NCBI GenBank assembly: GCA_028727105.1
Contig: JAQYOU010000178.1
Location: 1 to 37,693 of the forward strand
Source of the DNA: a bacterium
GTDB taxonomy: Bacteria > Bacillota > Clostridia > Lachnospirales > Lachnospiraceae
Length of the DNA stretch: 37,693 nucleotides
Direction of reading: 5' to 3'
A program made the translations under genes and the position numbers. The notes below the pieces were generated by a model, which saw only the letters and a program-made list of their open reading frames with translations, ran no database searches and was not told the origin of the DNA. Positions 27,109-35,216 of the stretch are shown here, piece after piece (within the stretch, counting starts at the first letter, position 1; each line of letters opens with the position of its first letter).

Positions 27109-27228
27109 CATGACATTCTTCAGGCTTTCGCATAATAGCTTTTACAAAAAAACATGACATTCTTCACTCTTTCGCATGATAGATGCTACGCAAAAAACCA
27201 TGACAATCTTCAGGCTTTCGCATGATAG
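27109..27228 (+). repeat. Threefold degenerate direct repeat
   Basis: Three copies of a 30-base word starting CATGACATTCTTCA at 27109, 27153 and 27199 (the third reads CATGACAATCTTCA). Each continues as a CTTTCGCATRATAG-like tail, and the start-to-start spacing is 44 and 46 bases. Copy 3 forms the left arm of the terminator at 27198-27255. Too few and too degenerate for a CRISPR array. Confidence 0.8.
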
Positions 27229-27255
27229 ATGCAGCCTGAAGATGTCATGGTTTTT
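27192..27255. terminator. Bidirectional terminator between the convergent carB genes
   Basis: CCATGACAATCTTCAGGCT (27198-27216) pairs with AGCCTGAAGATGTCATGG (27233-27250) over about 18 positions. TTTTT follows on the right and an A-run (27192-27197) lies on the left, so it serves both carB transcripts. Confidence 0.92.
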
Positions 27256-27275
27256 ATTAGTTAGAATGTAGTGGT

Positions 27276-30200
27276 TTATTTATCAGTGATCTCTCCGTGA
27301 ATCTCCTGCAGCGACTTCACTTCCCCATTACCATTCTGCTGAACATAGAGAATACCCTTTGCGGTAGCTCTGGCAGCTGCGATGGTAGTCATGTAAGGCA
27401 CCTTCGCCTTGATGGCGGCCTTGCGCAGATAGCTGTCATCGTGAACACTGTCTTTTCCAACAGGAGAGTTGACGATCAGGTCGATCTCGCCGTTCGTGAT
27501 CGCATCCAGAATATTCGGGCGACCCTCGTGCAGTTTCTTGATGGGTGTGGCCGGAATGCCTGCCTCTGTGATGATCTCATAGGTGTTTCCGGTAGCCAGG
27601 ATCTTAAATCCGGCTTCGTGGAAGAGCTGTGCGATCTCGGTCACTTCCGGCTTATCCTTGCGGTTTACAGAGATCAGCACGGTTCCGCCAAGAGGAAGCT
27701 TTGTCTGGGTTGCTTCCTGTGCCTTGTAGAATGCCTCTCCATAGTAGGTAGACAGTCCCAGCACTTCACCGGTCGAACGCATTTCCGGTCCGAGAAGCGG
27801 GTCAACCTCCGGGAACATGTTGAAGGGGAAGACCGCTTCCTTCACACCGTAATAGGGGATGTTCTGCTCCTTCAATGCAGGTACCGGTGACGGACGACCG
27901 GTCAGCTCGGAGGTGATGATATCCGTAGCGATGGGTACCATGCGGATATTGCAAACCTTGGAAACAAGGGGTACCGTACGGGATGCTCTCGGATTTGCCT
28001 CGAGCACATATACTTTGCCGTTTTCGATGGCGTACTGCATGTTCATCAGACCCTTGACATGCATTTCCTCTGCGATCTTCTTTGTATATTCCTTGATCGT
28101 TGCCACATTTTCTTCCGTGATATGCACAGAAGGGATGATGCAGGCGCTGTCTCCGGAATGGATGCCGGCCAGCTCGATGTGTTCCATGACAGCAGGTACA
28201 AATGCGTGTGTACCGTCGCTGATGGCATCTGCCTCGCACTCCAGCGCGTGATTTAAGAAGCGGTCGATCAGGATCGGACGGTCAGGTGTCACGCCGACAG
28301 CAGCATTCATGTAGCCCTTCATGCTCTCATCATCGTAAACGACTTCCATACCCCGGCCGCCAAGCACGTAGGAAGGACGAACCATAACAGGGTAGCCGAT
28401 CTTGTTTGCGATCGCAACAGCTTCTTCGACGGTAGTAGCCATGCCTGCTTCGGGCATCGGGATCTCCAGTTTATCCATCATCGCACGGAACAGATCGCGG
28501 TCCTCTGCCAGGTCGATGACAGCAGGAGAGGTTCCAAGGATCTTTACGCCGTTTTTCTCAAGCTCTGCGGCAAGATTCAGAGGAGTCTGTCCGCCAAACT
28601 GAGCGATCACGCCCAGCGGCTTTTCCTTATGGTAAATGCTTAATACATCTTCTAAAGTAAGAGGCTCGAAGTAGAGCTTGTCGGAAGTATCGTAATCGGT
28701 AGAGACAGTCTCGGGATTACAGTTAACGATGATCGTCTCAAAACCAAGCTTTTTTAATGCAAGTGCAGCGTGTACACAGCAGTAATCAAACTCGATACCC
28801 TGTCCGATACGGTTCGGGCCGCCGCCAAGGATCATGATCTTGGGCTTGTCTGTATTTACCGGATTCTTATCCGGCGCATTGTAGGTAGAGTAGTAGTATG
28901 CGCTGTCCCTGGTACCGCTGACATGAACGCCTTCCCACGCCTCCTCCACACCGAGCGCAAGACGCTTTTCGCGGATATCTGCCTCGGGGAGCTCTAAGAT
29001 CTGGCTTAAGTATTTGTCAGAGAAACCATTCTTCTTTGCAGAAATAAGAGCTTCATCAGAAGGCATGCTTCCTTTGTTTGCCAGAAGTGCGTTCTCTTCT
29101 TCAACAAGTTCTTTCATCTGCTCAATGAAATAATGTTTTACTTTTGTGATGTCGAAGATCTCGTCAACAGTTGCACCGGCACGAAGTGCTTCATACATAA
29201 TGAAATGACGTTCGCTGGAAGGATGGGCAAGCATGCGAAGGAGCTCTTCTTTTGATTTCGTGTCGAAATCCTTTGCATGACCGAGTCCGTAACGACCGGT
29301 CTCTAACGAACGGATCGCCTTCTGGAAAGCCTCCTTGTAGGTCTTACCGATACTCATGACCTCGCCAACTGCACGCATCTGGGTGCCAAGCTTGTCTTCC
29401 ACGCCTTTGAATTTTTCGAATGCCCAGCGGGCAAATTTAATAACGATATAATCTCCGCCCGGAACATATTTGTCCAGAGTACCGTATTTGCCGCACTCGA
29501 TGTCCTTTAAGGTCAGGCCGGCAGCCAGCATCGCAGAAACAAGGGCGATGGGGAAACCGGTCGCTTTACTTGCCAATGCGGAAGAACGGGAGGTACGGGG
29601 ATTGATCTCAATAACAACGATACGGTCAGACACCGGATCGTGTGCGAACTGTACGTTGGTGCCGCCAATGACCTGAACAGAATCAACGATCCGGTAAGCC
29701 TGCTCCTGCAAACGATCCTGCAATTCCTGAGAGATCGTAAGCATCGGTGCGGAACAGAAGGAATCGCCGGTATGTGTACCGAGCGGATCGATATTTTCAA
29801 TAAAGCAGACAGTGATCATGTTGCCCTCGGAATCACGGACAACCTCAAGCTCTAATTCTTCCCATCCGAGAATGGACTCTTCTACCAGAACCTGTCCCAC
29901 AAGGCTGGCCTGAAGACCACGAGCACAGACGGTTTTTAATTCTTCTTTATTATAGACGAGACCGCCGCCGGCACCGCCCATGGTGTAAGCGGGGCGAAGA
30001 ACCACCGGATAACTAAGACGATCTGCAATCTCGAGAGCCTCTTCTACGCTGTAAGCAACTTCACTGCGAGCCATCTCGATGCCAATGGCATCCATAGACT
30101 TCTTAAACTCAATACGGTCCTCACCGCGCTCAATGGCATCTACCTGAACACCGATGACCTGAACACCGTATTTCTCCAAAACTCCGGTACTTGCCAGCTC

Positions 30201-30500
30201 TGCACAGAGGTTTAAGCCGGACTGCCCGCCCAGGTTCGGAAGCAGCGCATCCGGACGCTCCTTTGCGATGATCTGCTCTAATCTGCTAACGTTCAAGGGC
30301 TCAATGTAGGTCACGTCAGCAATCTCGGGATCCGTCATGATCGTTGCGGGGTTGGAATTGACCAGCACGATCTCGTATCCCAGCTTGCGCAGCGCTTTAC
30401 ATGCCTGTGTGCCGGAATAATCGAACTCACATGCCTGACCGATGATGATCGGGCCGGAGCCGATGATCAGCACTTTGTTGATGTCTGTTCTCTTTGGCAT
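27276..30500 (-). CDS. carB: Second carbamoyl-phosphate synthase large subunit, without adjacent carA
   Basis: A complete 1074-residue CarB paralogue. Both ATP-grasp halves are intact: NKVLIIGSGPIIIGQACEFDYSG and PVVLRPAYTMGGAGGG in the first, PKIMILGGGPNRIGQGIEFDY and PVMVRPSYVLGGRGME in the second. An MGS-like C-terminal domain follows (LATGNTYEIITEAGI, then IKKLHEGRPNILDAI). It differs from the carA-linked copy at many positions, for example IKFARWAFEKFKGVEDKLGTQ against IPRLPFDKFITAKHTLTTQ, so it is an old paralogue and not a recent duplication. No carA lies beside it; it may share the CarA subunit or use free ammonia. The gene is monocistronic here, divergent from mnmA, with AAGGAGAT just before the start. 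Confidence 0.95.
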   Translation of the reverse strand: MPKRTDINKVLIIGSGPIIIGQACEFDYSGTQACKALRKLGYEIVLVNSNPATIMTDPEIADVTYIEPLNVSRLEQIIAKERPDALLPNLGGQSGLNLCAELASTGVLEKYGVQVIGVQVDAIERGEDRIEFKKSMDAIGIEMARSEVAYSVEEALEIADRLSYPVVLRPAYTMGGAGGGLVYNKEELKTVCARGLQASLVGQVLVEESILGWEELELEVVRDSEGNMITVCFIENIDPLGTHTGDSFCSAPMLTISQELQDRLQEQAYRIVDSVQVIGGTNVQFAHDPVSDRIVVIEINPRTSRSSALASKATGFPIALVSAMLAAGLTLKDIECGKYGTLDKYVPGGDYIVIKFARWAFEKFKGVEDKLGTQMRAVGEVMSIGKTYKEAFQKAIRSLETGRYGLGHAKDFDTKSKEELLRMLAHPSSERHFIMYEALRAGATVDEIFDITKVKHYFIEQMKELVEEENALLANKGSMPSDEALISAKKNGFSDKYLSQILELPEADIREKRLALGVEEAWEGVHVSGTRDSAYYYSTYNAPDKNPVNTDKPKIMILGGGPNRIGQGIEFDYCCVHAALALKKLGFETIIVNCNPETVSTDYDTSDKLYFEPLTLEDVLSIYHKEKPLGVIAQFGGQTPLNLAAELEKNGVKILGTSPAVIDLAEDRDLFRAMMDKLEIPMPEAGMATTVEEAVAIANKIGYPVMVRPSYVLGGRGMEVVYDDESMKGYMNAAVGVTPDRPILIDRFLNHALECEADAISDGTHAFVPAVMEHIELAGIHSGDSACIIPSVHITEENVATIKEYTKKIAEEMHVKGLMNMQYAIENGKVYVLEANPRASRTVPLVSKVCNIRMVPIATDIITSELTGRPSPVPALKEQNIPYYGVKEAVFPFNMFPEVDPLLGPEMRSTGEVLGLSTYYGEAFYKAQEATQTKLPLGGTVLISVNRKDKPEVTEIAQLFHEAGFKILATGNTYEIITEAGIPATPIKKLHEGRPNILDAITNGEIDLIVNSPVGKDSVHDDSYLRKAAIKAKVPYMTTIAAARATAKGILYVQQNGNGEVKSLQEIHGEITDK

Positions 30501-30548
30501 AGGTAATCTCCTTTATCGTATAAATAATTATTTTTTTCCATCTTGTCT

Positions 30549-30554
30549 ATTATA
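30549..30554 (-). promoter_or_regulatory. Probable -10 element of the second carB
   Basis: A perfect TATAAT on the minus strand, about 50 bases before the start codon. No good -35 match was found at 16-18 bases, so the assignment is tentative. Confidence 0.5.
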
Positions 30555-30635
30555 GAATAAAAATGCAGAATTACCTATAGTAAATTTGAAAAAAGCAAAA
30601 AAATTTTTTGTCGGGATTTATTCAGGTCAAAGGTG

Positions 30636-30644
30636 TGCTATAAT
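30636..30644 (+). promoter_or_regulatory. Extended -10 promoter of mnmA
   Basis: TGCTATAAT, an extended -10 with a perfect TATAAT at 30639-30644, 36 bases before the mnmA start. The -35 region is weak. Confidence 0.65.
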
Positions 30645-30680
30645 ATGTGCACGATATGAAACAGAAAAAGGAAGAATTTT

Positions 30681-31763
30681 ATGAGTAAAAAAGCATTGAT
30701 CGCCATGAGCGGCGGCGTGGACAGCTCCGTGTCTGCGGCGCTTATGGCAGAAGCAGGATACGACTGCATCGGAGTTACGATGAAGCTATACGAAAATGAG
30801 ACAGTTGGGATGGCGAAGGAGAGCACCTGCTGTTCGCTTTCCGATACGGAGGATGCCAGAAAGGTTTGCAGCGGGCTGGATATGCCGTATTATGTGTTGA
30901 ACTTCAAGGACGATTTTGCAGAAAAGGTCATCGACCGGTTTGTGGCAGCATACGAGGCAGGCGACACGCCCAATCCCTGCATCGACTGCAATCGATACAT
31001 GAAATTCGACAAGCTGTATCAGCGGGCGAAGGAGCTGGACTGCGAATACATCGTGACCGGACATTATGCCAGGGTGGAATACGATGAGACAACCGGGCGG
31101 TATCTCCTGAAAAAATCCAAAAACGAGGCGAAGGATCAAAGCTATGTGCTGGCGTTCTTAAACCAGGAGCAGTTAAAGCACACGATCTTTCCGCTGGGCG
31201 GCTTTGCGTCAAAGGACGAGGTAAGAGAAATTGCAGAGGCACACGGCTTTGTGAATGCCAGAAAGCATGACAGCCAGGACATCTGTTTTGTGCCGGAGGG
31301 AAATTATGCGGATTTTATGAAGCAGTACACCGGAAAAGAGTATCCGGCGGGAGACTTTGTCACGGAGGATGGTAAAAAGCTGGGCGAGCACAAAGGCATC
31401 ATCCGCTATACGATCGGCCAGCGAAAAGGGCTTGGACTGGCACTTCCCGCTCCGCTTTATGTGTGTCGGAAGGATATGGAGAAAAACGAGGTCATTTTAT
31501 CTTCCGAGGATGCATTGTTTACCACAACATGTATCGTAGATGATTTCAACTGGATCGCTTATGAGCAGCCGAAGGAGCCGGTGCGTGTGACAGCAAAGAC
31601 CAGATACCGTGCCAAGGAAGCGCCCGCAACGGCACGGGTCCTTTCGGACGGCAGGGTGAAGCTGGTGTTTGATGATCCGCAGCGCGCCATCACGACCGGA
31701 CAGGCCGCCGTGCTCTATGACGGAGAAAACGTGGTGGGTGGCGGTACCATCGTGGAGGTGTAG
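30681..31763 (+). CDS. mnmA: tRNA-uridine 2-sulfurtransferase
   Basis: Adenylates and thiolates the wobble uridine 34 of tRNA-Lys, tRNA-Glu and tRNA-Gln, giving 2-thiouridine. 360 residues. The ATP-binding P-loop SGGVDSS is at residues 10-16. The catalytic cysteines are C103 in NPCIDCNRYMKFD and C202 in HDSQDICFVPEGNY. The KDQSYVL and IRYTIGQRKGLG segments typical of the family are also present. The ATG is preceded by AAAGGAAG. The glycosylase gene follows 3 bases after the stop, so both are probably co-transcribed from the extended -10 promoter upstream. Confidence 0.96.
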   Translation: MSKKALIAMSGGVDSSVSAALMAEAGYDCIGVTMKLYENETVGMAKESTCCSLSDTEDARKVCSGLDMPYYVLNFKDDFAEKVIDRFVAAYEAGDTPNPCIDCNRYMKFDKLYQRAKELDCEYIVTGHYARVEYDETTGRYLLKKSKNEAKDQSYVLAFLNQEQLKHTIFPLGGFASKDEVREIAEAHGFVNARKHDSQDICFVPEGNYADFMKQYTGKEYPAGDFVTEDGKKLGEHKGIIRYTIGQRKGLGLALPAPLYVCRKDMEKNEVILSSEDALFTTTCIVDDFNWIAYEQPKEPVRVTAKTRYRAKEAPATARVLSDGRVKLVFDDPQRAITTGQAAVLYDGENVVGGGTIVEV

Positions 31764-31766
31764 AAG

Positions 31767-32249
31767 ATGGAGCATATCATTCACCCGATCCCACCGCTTT
31801 ACGATGAAGAGTCGCACATTCTGATCCTCGGATCCTTTCCCTCTGTAAAATCCAGGGAGGCGCAGTTTTTCTACGGACATCCCCAGAACCGTTTCTGGAA
31901 GGTGCTGGCGGCGGTGCTTGACTGCCCGGTGCCGCAGACGGTTCCGGAAAAACAGGCGATGCTTCATGAACATCACATCGCGCTGTGGGATGTGATCGCC
32001 AGTTGTGACATAGAGGGATCCTCTGACAGCAGCATCAAAAATGCCGTGCCCAATGATCTGACACCGATCCTTCAGACGGCGGATATCCGTCAGATCTATT
32101 GCAATGGTGCCACCTCACATCGACTTTATCAGAAATATATTGCGCCTGTGACCGGTCGTGATGCGATCAAATTGCCAAGCACCAGCCCTGCAAATGCCGC
32201 ATGGCATGTGGACCGGCTGGCAGAGTCATGGAAATCGATTTTGGAATAA
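31767..32249 (+). CDS. Hypoxanthine (deoxyinosine)-DNA glycosylase, UDG family 6
   Basis: A 160-residue base-excision repair enzyme expected to remove hypoxanthine arising from adenine deamination. The UDG-superfamily first motif appears as ILILGSFPSVKSREAQFFYGHPQNRFW near the N-terminus; the later motif is KLPSTSPANAAWHVDRL. GSFPS with STSPAN fits family 6 (TIGR04274-type) better than mug or family 4 enzymes. The gene sits 3 bases after mnmA and is closed by a bidirectional terminator. Confidence in the superfamily is high; the substrate is assigned from family knowledge. Confidence 0.88.
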   Translation: MEHIIHPIPPLYDEESHILILGSFPSVKSREAQFFYGHPQNRFWKVLAAVLDCPVPQTVPEKQAMLHEHHIALWDVIASCDIEGSSDSSIKNAVPNDLTPILQTADIRQIYCNGATSHRLYQKYIAPVTGRDAIKLPSTSPANAAWHVDRLAESWKSILE

Positions 32250-32265
32250 AGAAGAAAAAGATAGA

Positions 32266-32320
32266 AAGAAAAAAAGATATATCAAACAATGGTTTGTACC
32301 TTTGTAAGATATATCTTTTT
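32266..32320. terminator. Bidirectional terminator
   Basis: AAAAAGATATATC (32271-32283) is the exact reverse complement of GATATATCTTTTT (32308-32320). The A-rich left and T-rich right flanks let it end both the glycosylase transcript (+) and the HD-GYP-like gene (-). Confidence 0.88.
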
Positions 32321-32334
32321 ATTTTGGATCATAG

Positions 32335-33531
32335 TTATCTTGCGACCCTTGCGAGCCTTGCGGCTTCGCGTTTGCGGGCTTTCTCCAAACGCATGCGGAT
32401 GCGTCTGGTCATTGTCTGAAGAGGCATATCCGGAACAAAGTGCCGGAGGCTCTGTGCGTCAAAATGGTATCTTTGATCCATGGAAGTAAGGAGATCCCGG
32501 ATCTCTATCACACCACGCAGCTTCGGGCTGCTTAAATCATAGACCGCATTGGTCGTCAGGTCAAGCACCTGCGGATGAAACTGGTCGCCGGGTGTCTGTG
32601 ACACGATCATGCCGCGGCGGTTGGCGGATAACGCCACACATTGTCCCACCGGTAAGATGGAGAGTGCGGACGAAAGTGCACTTACAATAGAAGGATCATA
32701 GATCATATCCTGCTTTTCCAAATGCCGGATGGCCTGCACGGATGTGACCGGCTGATAGTTCAGTCTCATGGCGGTCATGCGGTCGTATTTATCAGCCACC
32801 ATCAGGATTTTCGTATTTAAATGGAAGGCTGCGGTCACAAGCTTCGGATCTTCCCGGCGCGAAACCTTCAAAAACTCGGAGAGTGTGGTAAAGGTGCGCT
32901 CGCCCAGTCCATAAGGATTCGTCTCCGGCTTCAGCAGCTGCAGAGCTTTTGCGCGGTACTGCTCGATAGATAACAGATCGATGTTTGTCAGCTCGTCTTC
33001 GTGGCGGGCCATGATCTCCCGCGGAACATACAGATAGCCAAAATCCGCCAGCAGTGCAGCGGTGACCAGTTCGTTCATGGTAACGGCGGGAAGCCCCAGC
33101 CGGTGTGCGATGATGGCGGAAAAGATCGCTGTGCATACGGCGTGCTTATAGTTGTAATCCTCACTGCTTCGGATCGTCTGAGAAAACGATGCGGGATGAT
33201 TCAGGGAGCCAAACCGTCTGACAATATCAGAAACCAGAGGGGAAAGATCCTGAGGCTGATTTCCCTTGCTGATCGCGATCAGGCAGTCCCGCAGACGGAA
33301 CATATACGCGGTCTGAAGCTGCTCGAATTCCTGCTCCTCGGCAGATATAGGCGGCAGAGGTTCGGCGGGATCTAAGATCATCACGCCCAGCAGGCCGAAT
33401 TTCTGTACGCTTGCGATGATCTGGTCTGTCAGAACAAGTCCGCGTTCATAAAGCAGAACACCCTGCTTGTTATAGATCTGTTTGGCAAGGCGCATTCCTG
33501 CGCGCAATTCTTCCGGTTTATAAAATCTCAT
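32335..33531 (-). CDS. HD-GYP-like signalling protein with lost catalytic residues
   Basis: 398 residues, soluble. The overall pattern is that of an HD-GYP c-di-GMP phosphodiesterase: YKHAVCTAIFSAIIAHRLGL (first histidine H130), then a helix where HDIGK should be, and later ILMVADKYDRMTAMR, the usual VADxYDAMT segment. At residues 162-166 the HDIGK motif reads ADFGY, and the HHExxDGxGYP motif cannot be found (KPETNPYGLGE occupies that region). Metal binding and catalysis are therefore doubtful; a binding or scaffold role is possible. The N-terminal 60 residues (PEELRAGMRLAKQIYNKQG) resemble the domain that often precedes HD-GYP. The start at 33531 is chosen because the promoter at 33630-33658 lies upstream of it; a longer frame would begin before transcription does. 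The C-terminus is strongly basic (RRIRMRLEKARKREAARLA). Confidence 0.82.
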   Translation of the reverse strand: MRFYKPEELRAGMRLAKQIYNKQGVLLYERGLVLTDQIIASVQKFGLLGVMILDPAEPLPPISAEEQEFEQLQTAYMFRLRDCLIAISKGNQPQDLSPLVSDIVRRFGSLNHPASFSQTIRSSEDYNYKHAVCTAIFSAIIAHRLGLPAVTMNELVTAALLADFGYLYVPREIMARHEDELTNIDLLSIEQYRAKALQLLKPETNPYGLGERTFTTLSEFLKVSRREDPKLVTAAFHLNTKILMVADKYDRMTAMRLNYQPVTSVQAIRHLEKQDMIYDPSIVSALSSALSILPVGQCVALSANRRGMIVSQTPGDQFHPQVLDLTTNAVYDLSSPKLRGVIEIRDLLTSMDQRYHFDAQSLRHFVPDMPLQTMTRRIRMRLEKARKREAARLARVAR

Positions 33532-33629
33532 ATGCTCATATCCCTTCTCTATGACCCGGTGAACGACCGTTTCCCTGATTTTTTGAGGGGAGGACGCTGC
33601 CGTATTCCAACCTGTTTTCAGATGGAAAA

Positions 33630-33658
33630 AGTATAGCACAGATCCGTAAAAAAAACAA
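33630..33658 (-). promoter_or_regulatory. Promoter of the HD-GYP-like gene
   Basis: On the minus strand TTGTTT (33653-33658) and TATACT (33630-33635) with a 17-base spacer and a TGC extension before the -10. The leader would be about 90 bases. Confidence 0.7.
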
Positions 33659-33679
33659 TGCCACGGCAGGCCCGGTATG

Positions 33680-33688
33680 TGGTATAAT
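33680..33688 (+). promoter_or_regulatory. Extended -10 promoter of the cell-wall hydrolase gene
   Basis: TGGTATAAT with a perfect TATAAT at 33683-33688. No clear -35. It lies 85 bases upstream of the start codon. Confidence 0.65.
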
Positions 33689-33710
33689 GATTGACGAACG
33701 ACGAATGTTG

Positions 33711-33735
33711 ATCATGTGCTGTTTTTGCACATGAT
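33711..33735 (+). promoter_or_regulatory. Perfect palindrome in the hydrolase leader
   Basis: ATCATGTGC (33711-33719) and GCACATGAT (33727-33735) form a perfect 9-base stem with loop TGTTTTT, about 25 bases downstream of the -10. It may be an operator or an mRNA hairpin; sequence alone cannot decide. Confidence 0.55.
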
Positions 33736-33772
33736 ATCATGGACTTATATTTAATAATCACAGGAGAGGATC

Positions 33773-35083
33773 ATGAAGAAACGTTTACATAAACTGTTGT
33801 CGAAAATTGCATGGGTGTGTCTGCTGAGCGCAGCTTTTGCGGTGGGAGGGATCCTTCCGGTGCTGGCAGAGAAAACTACGGAGCAGAAGCTGGAGCAGAC
33901 GAACGAGACGATCGGGCAATTACAGGAGAAGTCAAAAGAGGCGAAGGCGAAGCTGGATGCTGCGAAAAAGGAAGAGGGCACCATCAGCCGGAAGCTGGAG
34001 GAATTGAACGCACAGCTTTTGGAGGTTCGAAACGAGCTGGAGGATGTGGAAGCGAAGATCCTGAAAAAGAATGAAGAGATCGAGACTGCCCGGCAGGAGG
34101 CAGATCAGATGGAAGAAACACGTGTGAAGAGCTATGAGGCGATGAAGGTACGTATCCGCTTTATGTACGAAAACTCTGACAGCTCCATGCTGGATTCTTT
34201 TCTGGGCGCACGTTCCATGAGCGAGTTTTTAAACCGGATCGAGTATTTTTCGCAGGTTGTGGCTTACGACAGGCAACAGCTGACAAACTATGAAAACCTT
34301 CTTACTGATATTCAGGAAAAACAGACAGCGCTGGCAGAACAAAAGGCGGAGCTGTTAACGTTAAAGCAGCAGCAGGAGCAGCAAAGTCAGAAACTGACAG
34401 CGCTCGTGGCAGATACGCGCAAGCAGCTGGAAATTGCCGGGGTGGAGACCGCGGAGGCAAAGGACGCCTTGAACGACCTGAACCAGAAGCTGGATGCCCA
34501 GGAGAACTACCAGGCGGTATTGGAGGCGCAGCTTGCCTACGAGGAACAGCTGGAAGCCCAGAAAGCTGCCGAAGACCGCGCACGTATGGAGGAAATCAAA
34601 CGCCAGGAGGAAGAGCTTCGGAAAAAACGTGAGGAAGAAGCAAGAAGACGCGCTGAGGAGGAAGAACGCAGGCGTCAGGAAGCGGAAGCAGGCGGAGAGA
34701 CAACGGATGAAGGCACAGAGGATGAGACCGGTGCCGGACTTGCGGCCACCGCAGAGGAACTGGAGCTTTTGGCATGCATCATCCAGTGTGAGGCGGAGGG
34801 TGAGCCCTACATCGGAAAGCTGGCAGTGGGCAGCGTGGTGTTAAATCGTGTGGAAAGCAGCAGCTTCCCGAATACGATCATGGGTGTGATCTATCAGGAC
34901 GGACAGTTTTCTCCGGTTGCCAGCGGGCGAATGGCAGCCCGTCTGGCGGCGGGGGCCAACAGCGAGTGCAGGCAGGCGGCGCAGGAGGTTCTGAACGGAA
35001 ACATCACGGTTCCGTATCTGTATTTCCGCAGAGATAACGGAACGATCGACGGTTATGTGATCGCACATCATGTATTTTATTAA
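33773..35083 (+). CDS. Secreted coiled-coil protein with SleB-type cell-wall hydrolase domain
   Basis: 436 residues. A Sec signal peptide is clear: MKKRLHKLLSKIAWVCLLSA followed by AFAVGGILPVLAEK, with probable cleavage after VLA near residue 32. Residues about 34-310 are a long PcsB-like coiled coil (QTNETIGQLQEKSKEAKAKL, then a K/R/E-rich run). A G/T/E-rich linker follows. Residues about 325-436 form a Hydrolase_2/SleB-CwlJ domain (ELELLACIIQCEAEGEPYIG, AVGSVVLNRVESSSFPNTI, then VIYQDGQFSPVASGRM). The glutamate in CEAEGE is the likely catalytic acid. It probably cleaves peptidoglycan outside the membrane during growth, division or spore processes; the coiled coil suggests control by a membrane partner. 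CAGGAGAGG precedes the ATG. Confidence 0.9.
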   Translation: MKKRLHKLLSKIAWVCLLSAAFAVGGILPVLAEKTTEQKLEQTNETIGQLQEKSKEAKAKLDAAKKEEGTISRKLEELNAQLLEVRNELEDVEAKILKKNEEIETARQEADQMEETRVKSYEAMKVRIRFMYENSDSSMLDSFLGARSMSEFLNRIEYFSQVVAYDRQQLTNYENLLTDIQEKQTALAEQKAELLTLKQQQEQQSQKLTALVADTRKQLEIAGVETAEAKDALNDLNQKLDAQENYQAVLEAQLAYEEQLEAQKAAEDRARMEEIKRQEEELRKKREEEARRRAEEEERRRQEAEAGGETTDEGTEDETGAGLAATAEELELLACIIQCEAEGEPYIGKLAVGSVVLNRVESSSFPNTIMGVIYQDGQFSPVASGRMAARLAAGANSECRQAAQEVLNGNITVPYLYFRRDNGTIDGYVIAHHVFY

Positions 35084-35099
35084 TTATTTATTATTTTAG

Positions 35100-35128
35100 T
35101 TGCAAACAAGACGGGTTCATGGTACAAT
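35100..35128 (+). promoter_or_regulatory. Promoter of thl
   Basis: TTGCAA (35100-35105) and TACAAT (35123-35128) separated by 17 bases, giving a leader of about 80 bases before the thl start. Confidence 0.8.
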
Positions 35129-35171
35129 CTACCTACAAACGGCTCGTAAGAGCATTTTATTTTAACTTAGA

Positions 35172-35189
35172 TTGTTAAAAAATTAACAG
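35172..35189 (+). promoter_or_regulatory. Rex-type operator in the thl leader
   Basis: TTGTTAA-AAAA-TTAACAG matches the known Rex consensus TTGTTAA-N4-TTAACAA at all but the last position. It lies about 45 bases downstream of the -10, where a bound repressor could block elongation. Rex senses the NADH/NAD+ ratio and is known to control butyrate genes in clostridia. The match is direct; binding here is inference. Confidence 0.8.
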
Positions 35190-35216
35190 CCAATAAAGAG
35201 AAAAGGAGACGAAACA

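Noticed and set aside
27109..27228. Possible CRISPR array
   Set aside because: Only three degenerate copies with 14-16 bases between them, one forming a terminator arm, and no cas genes in the window.
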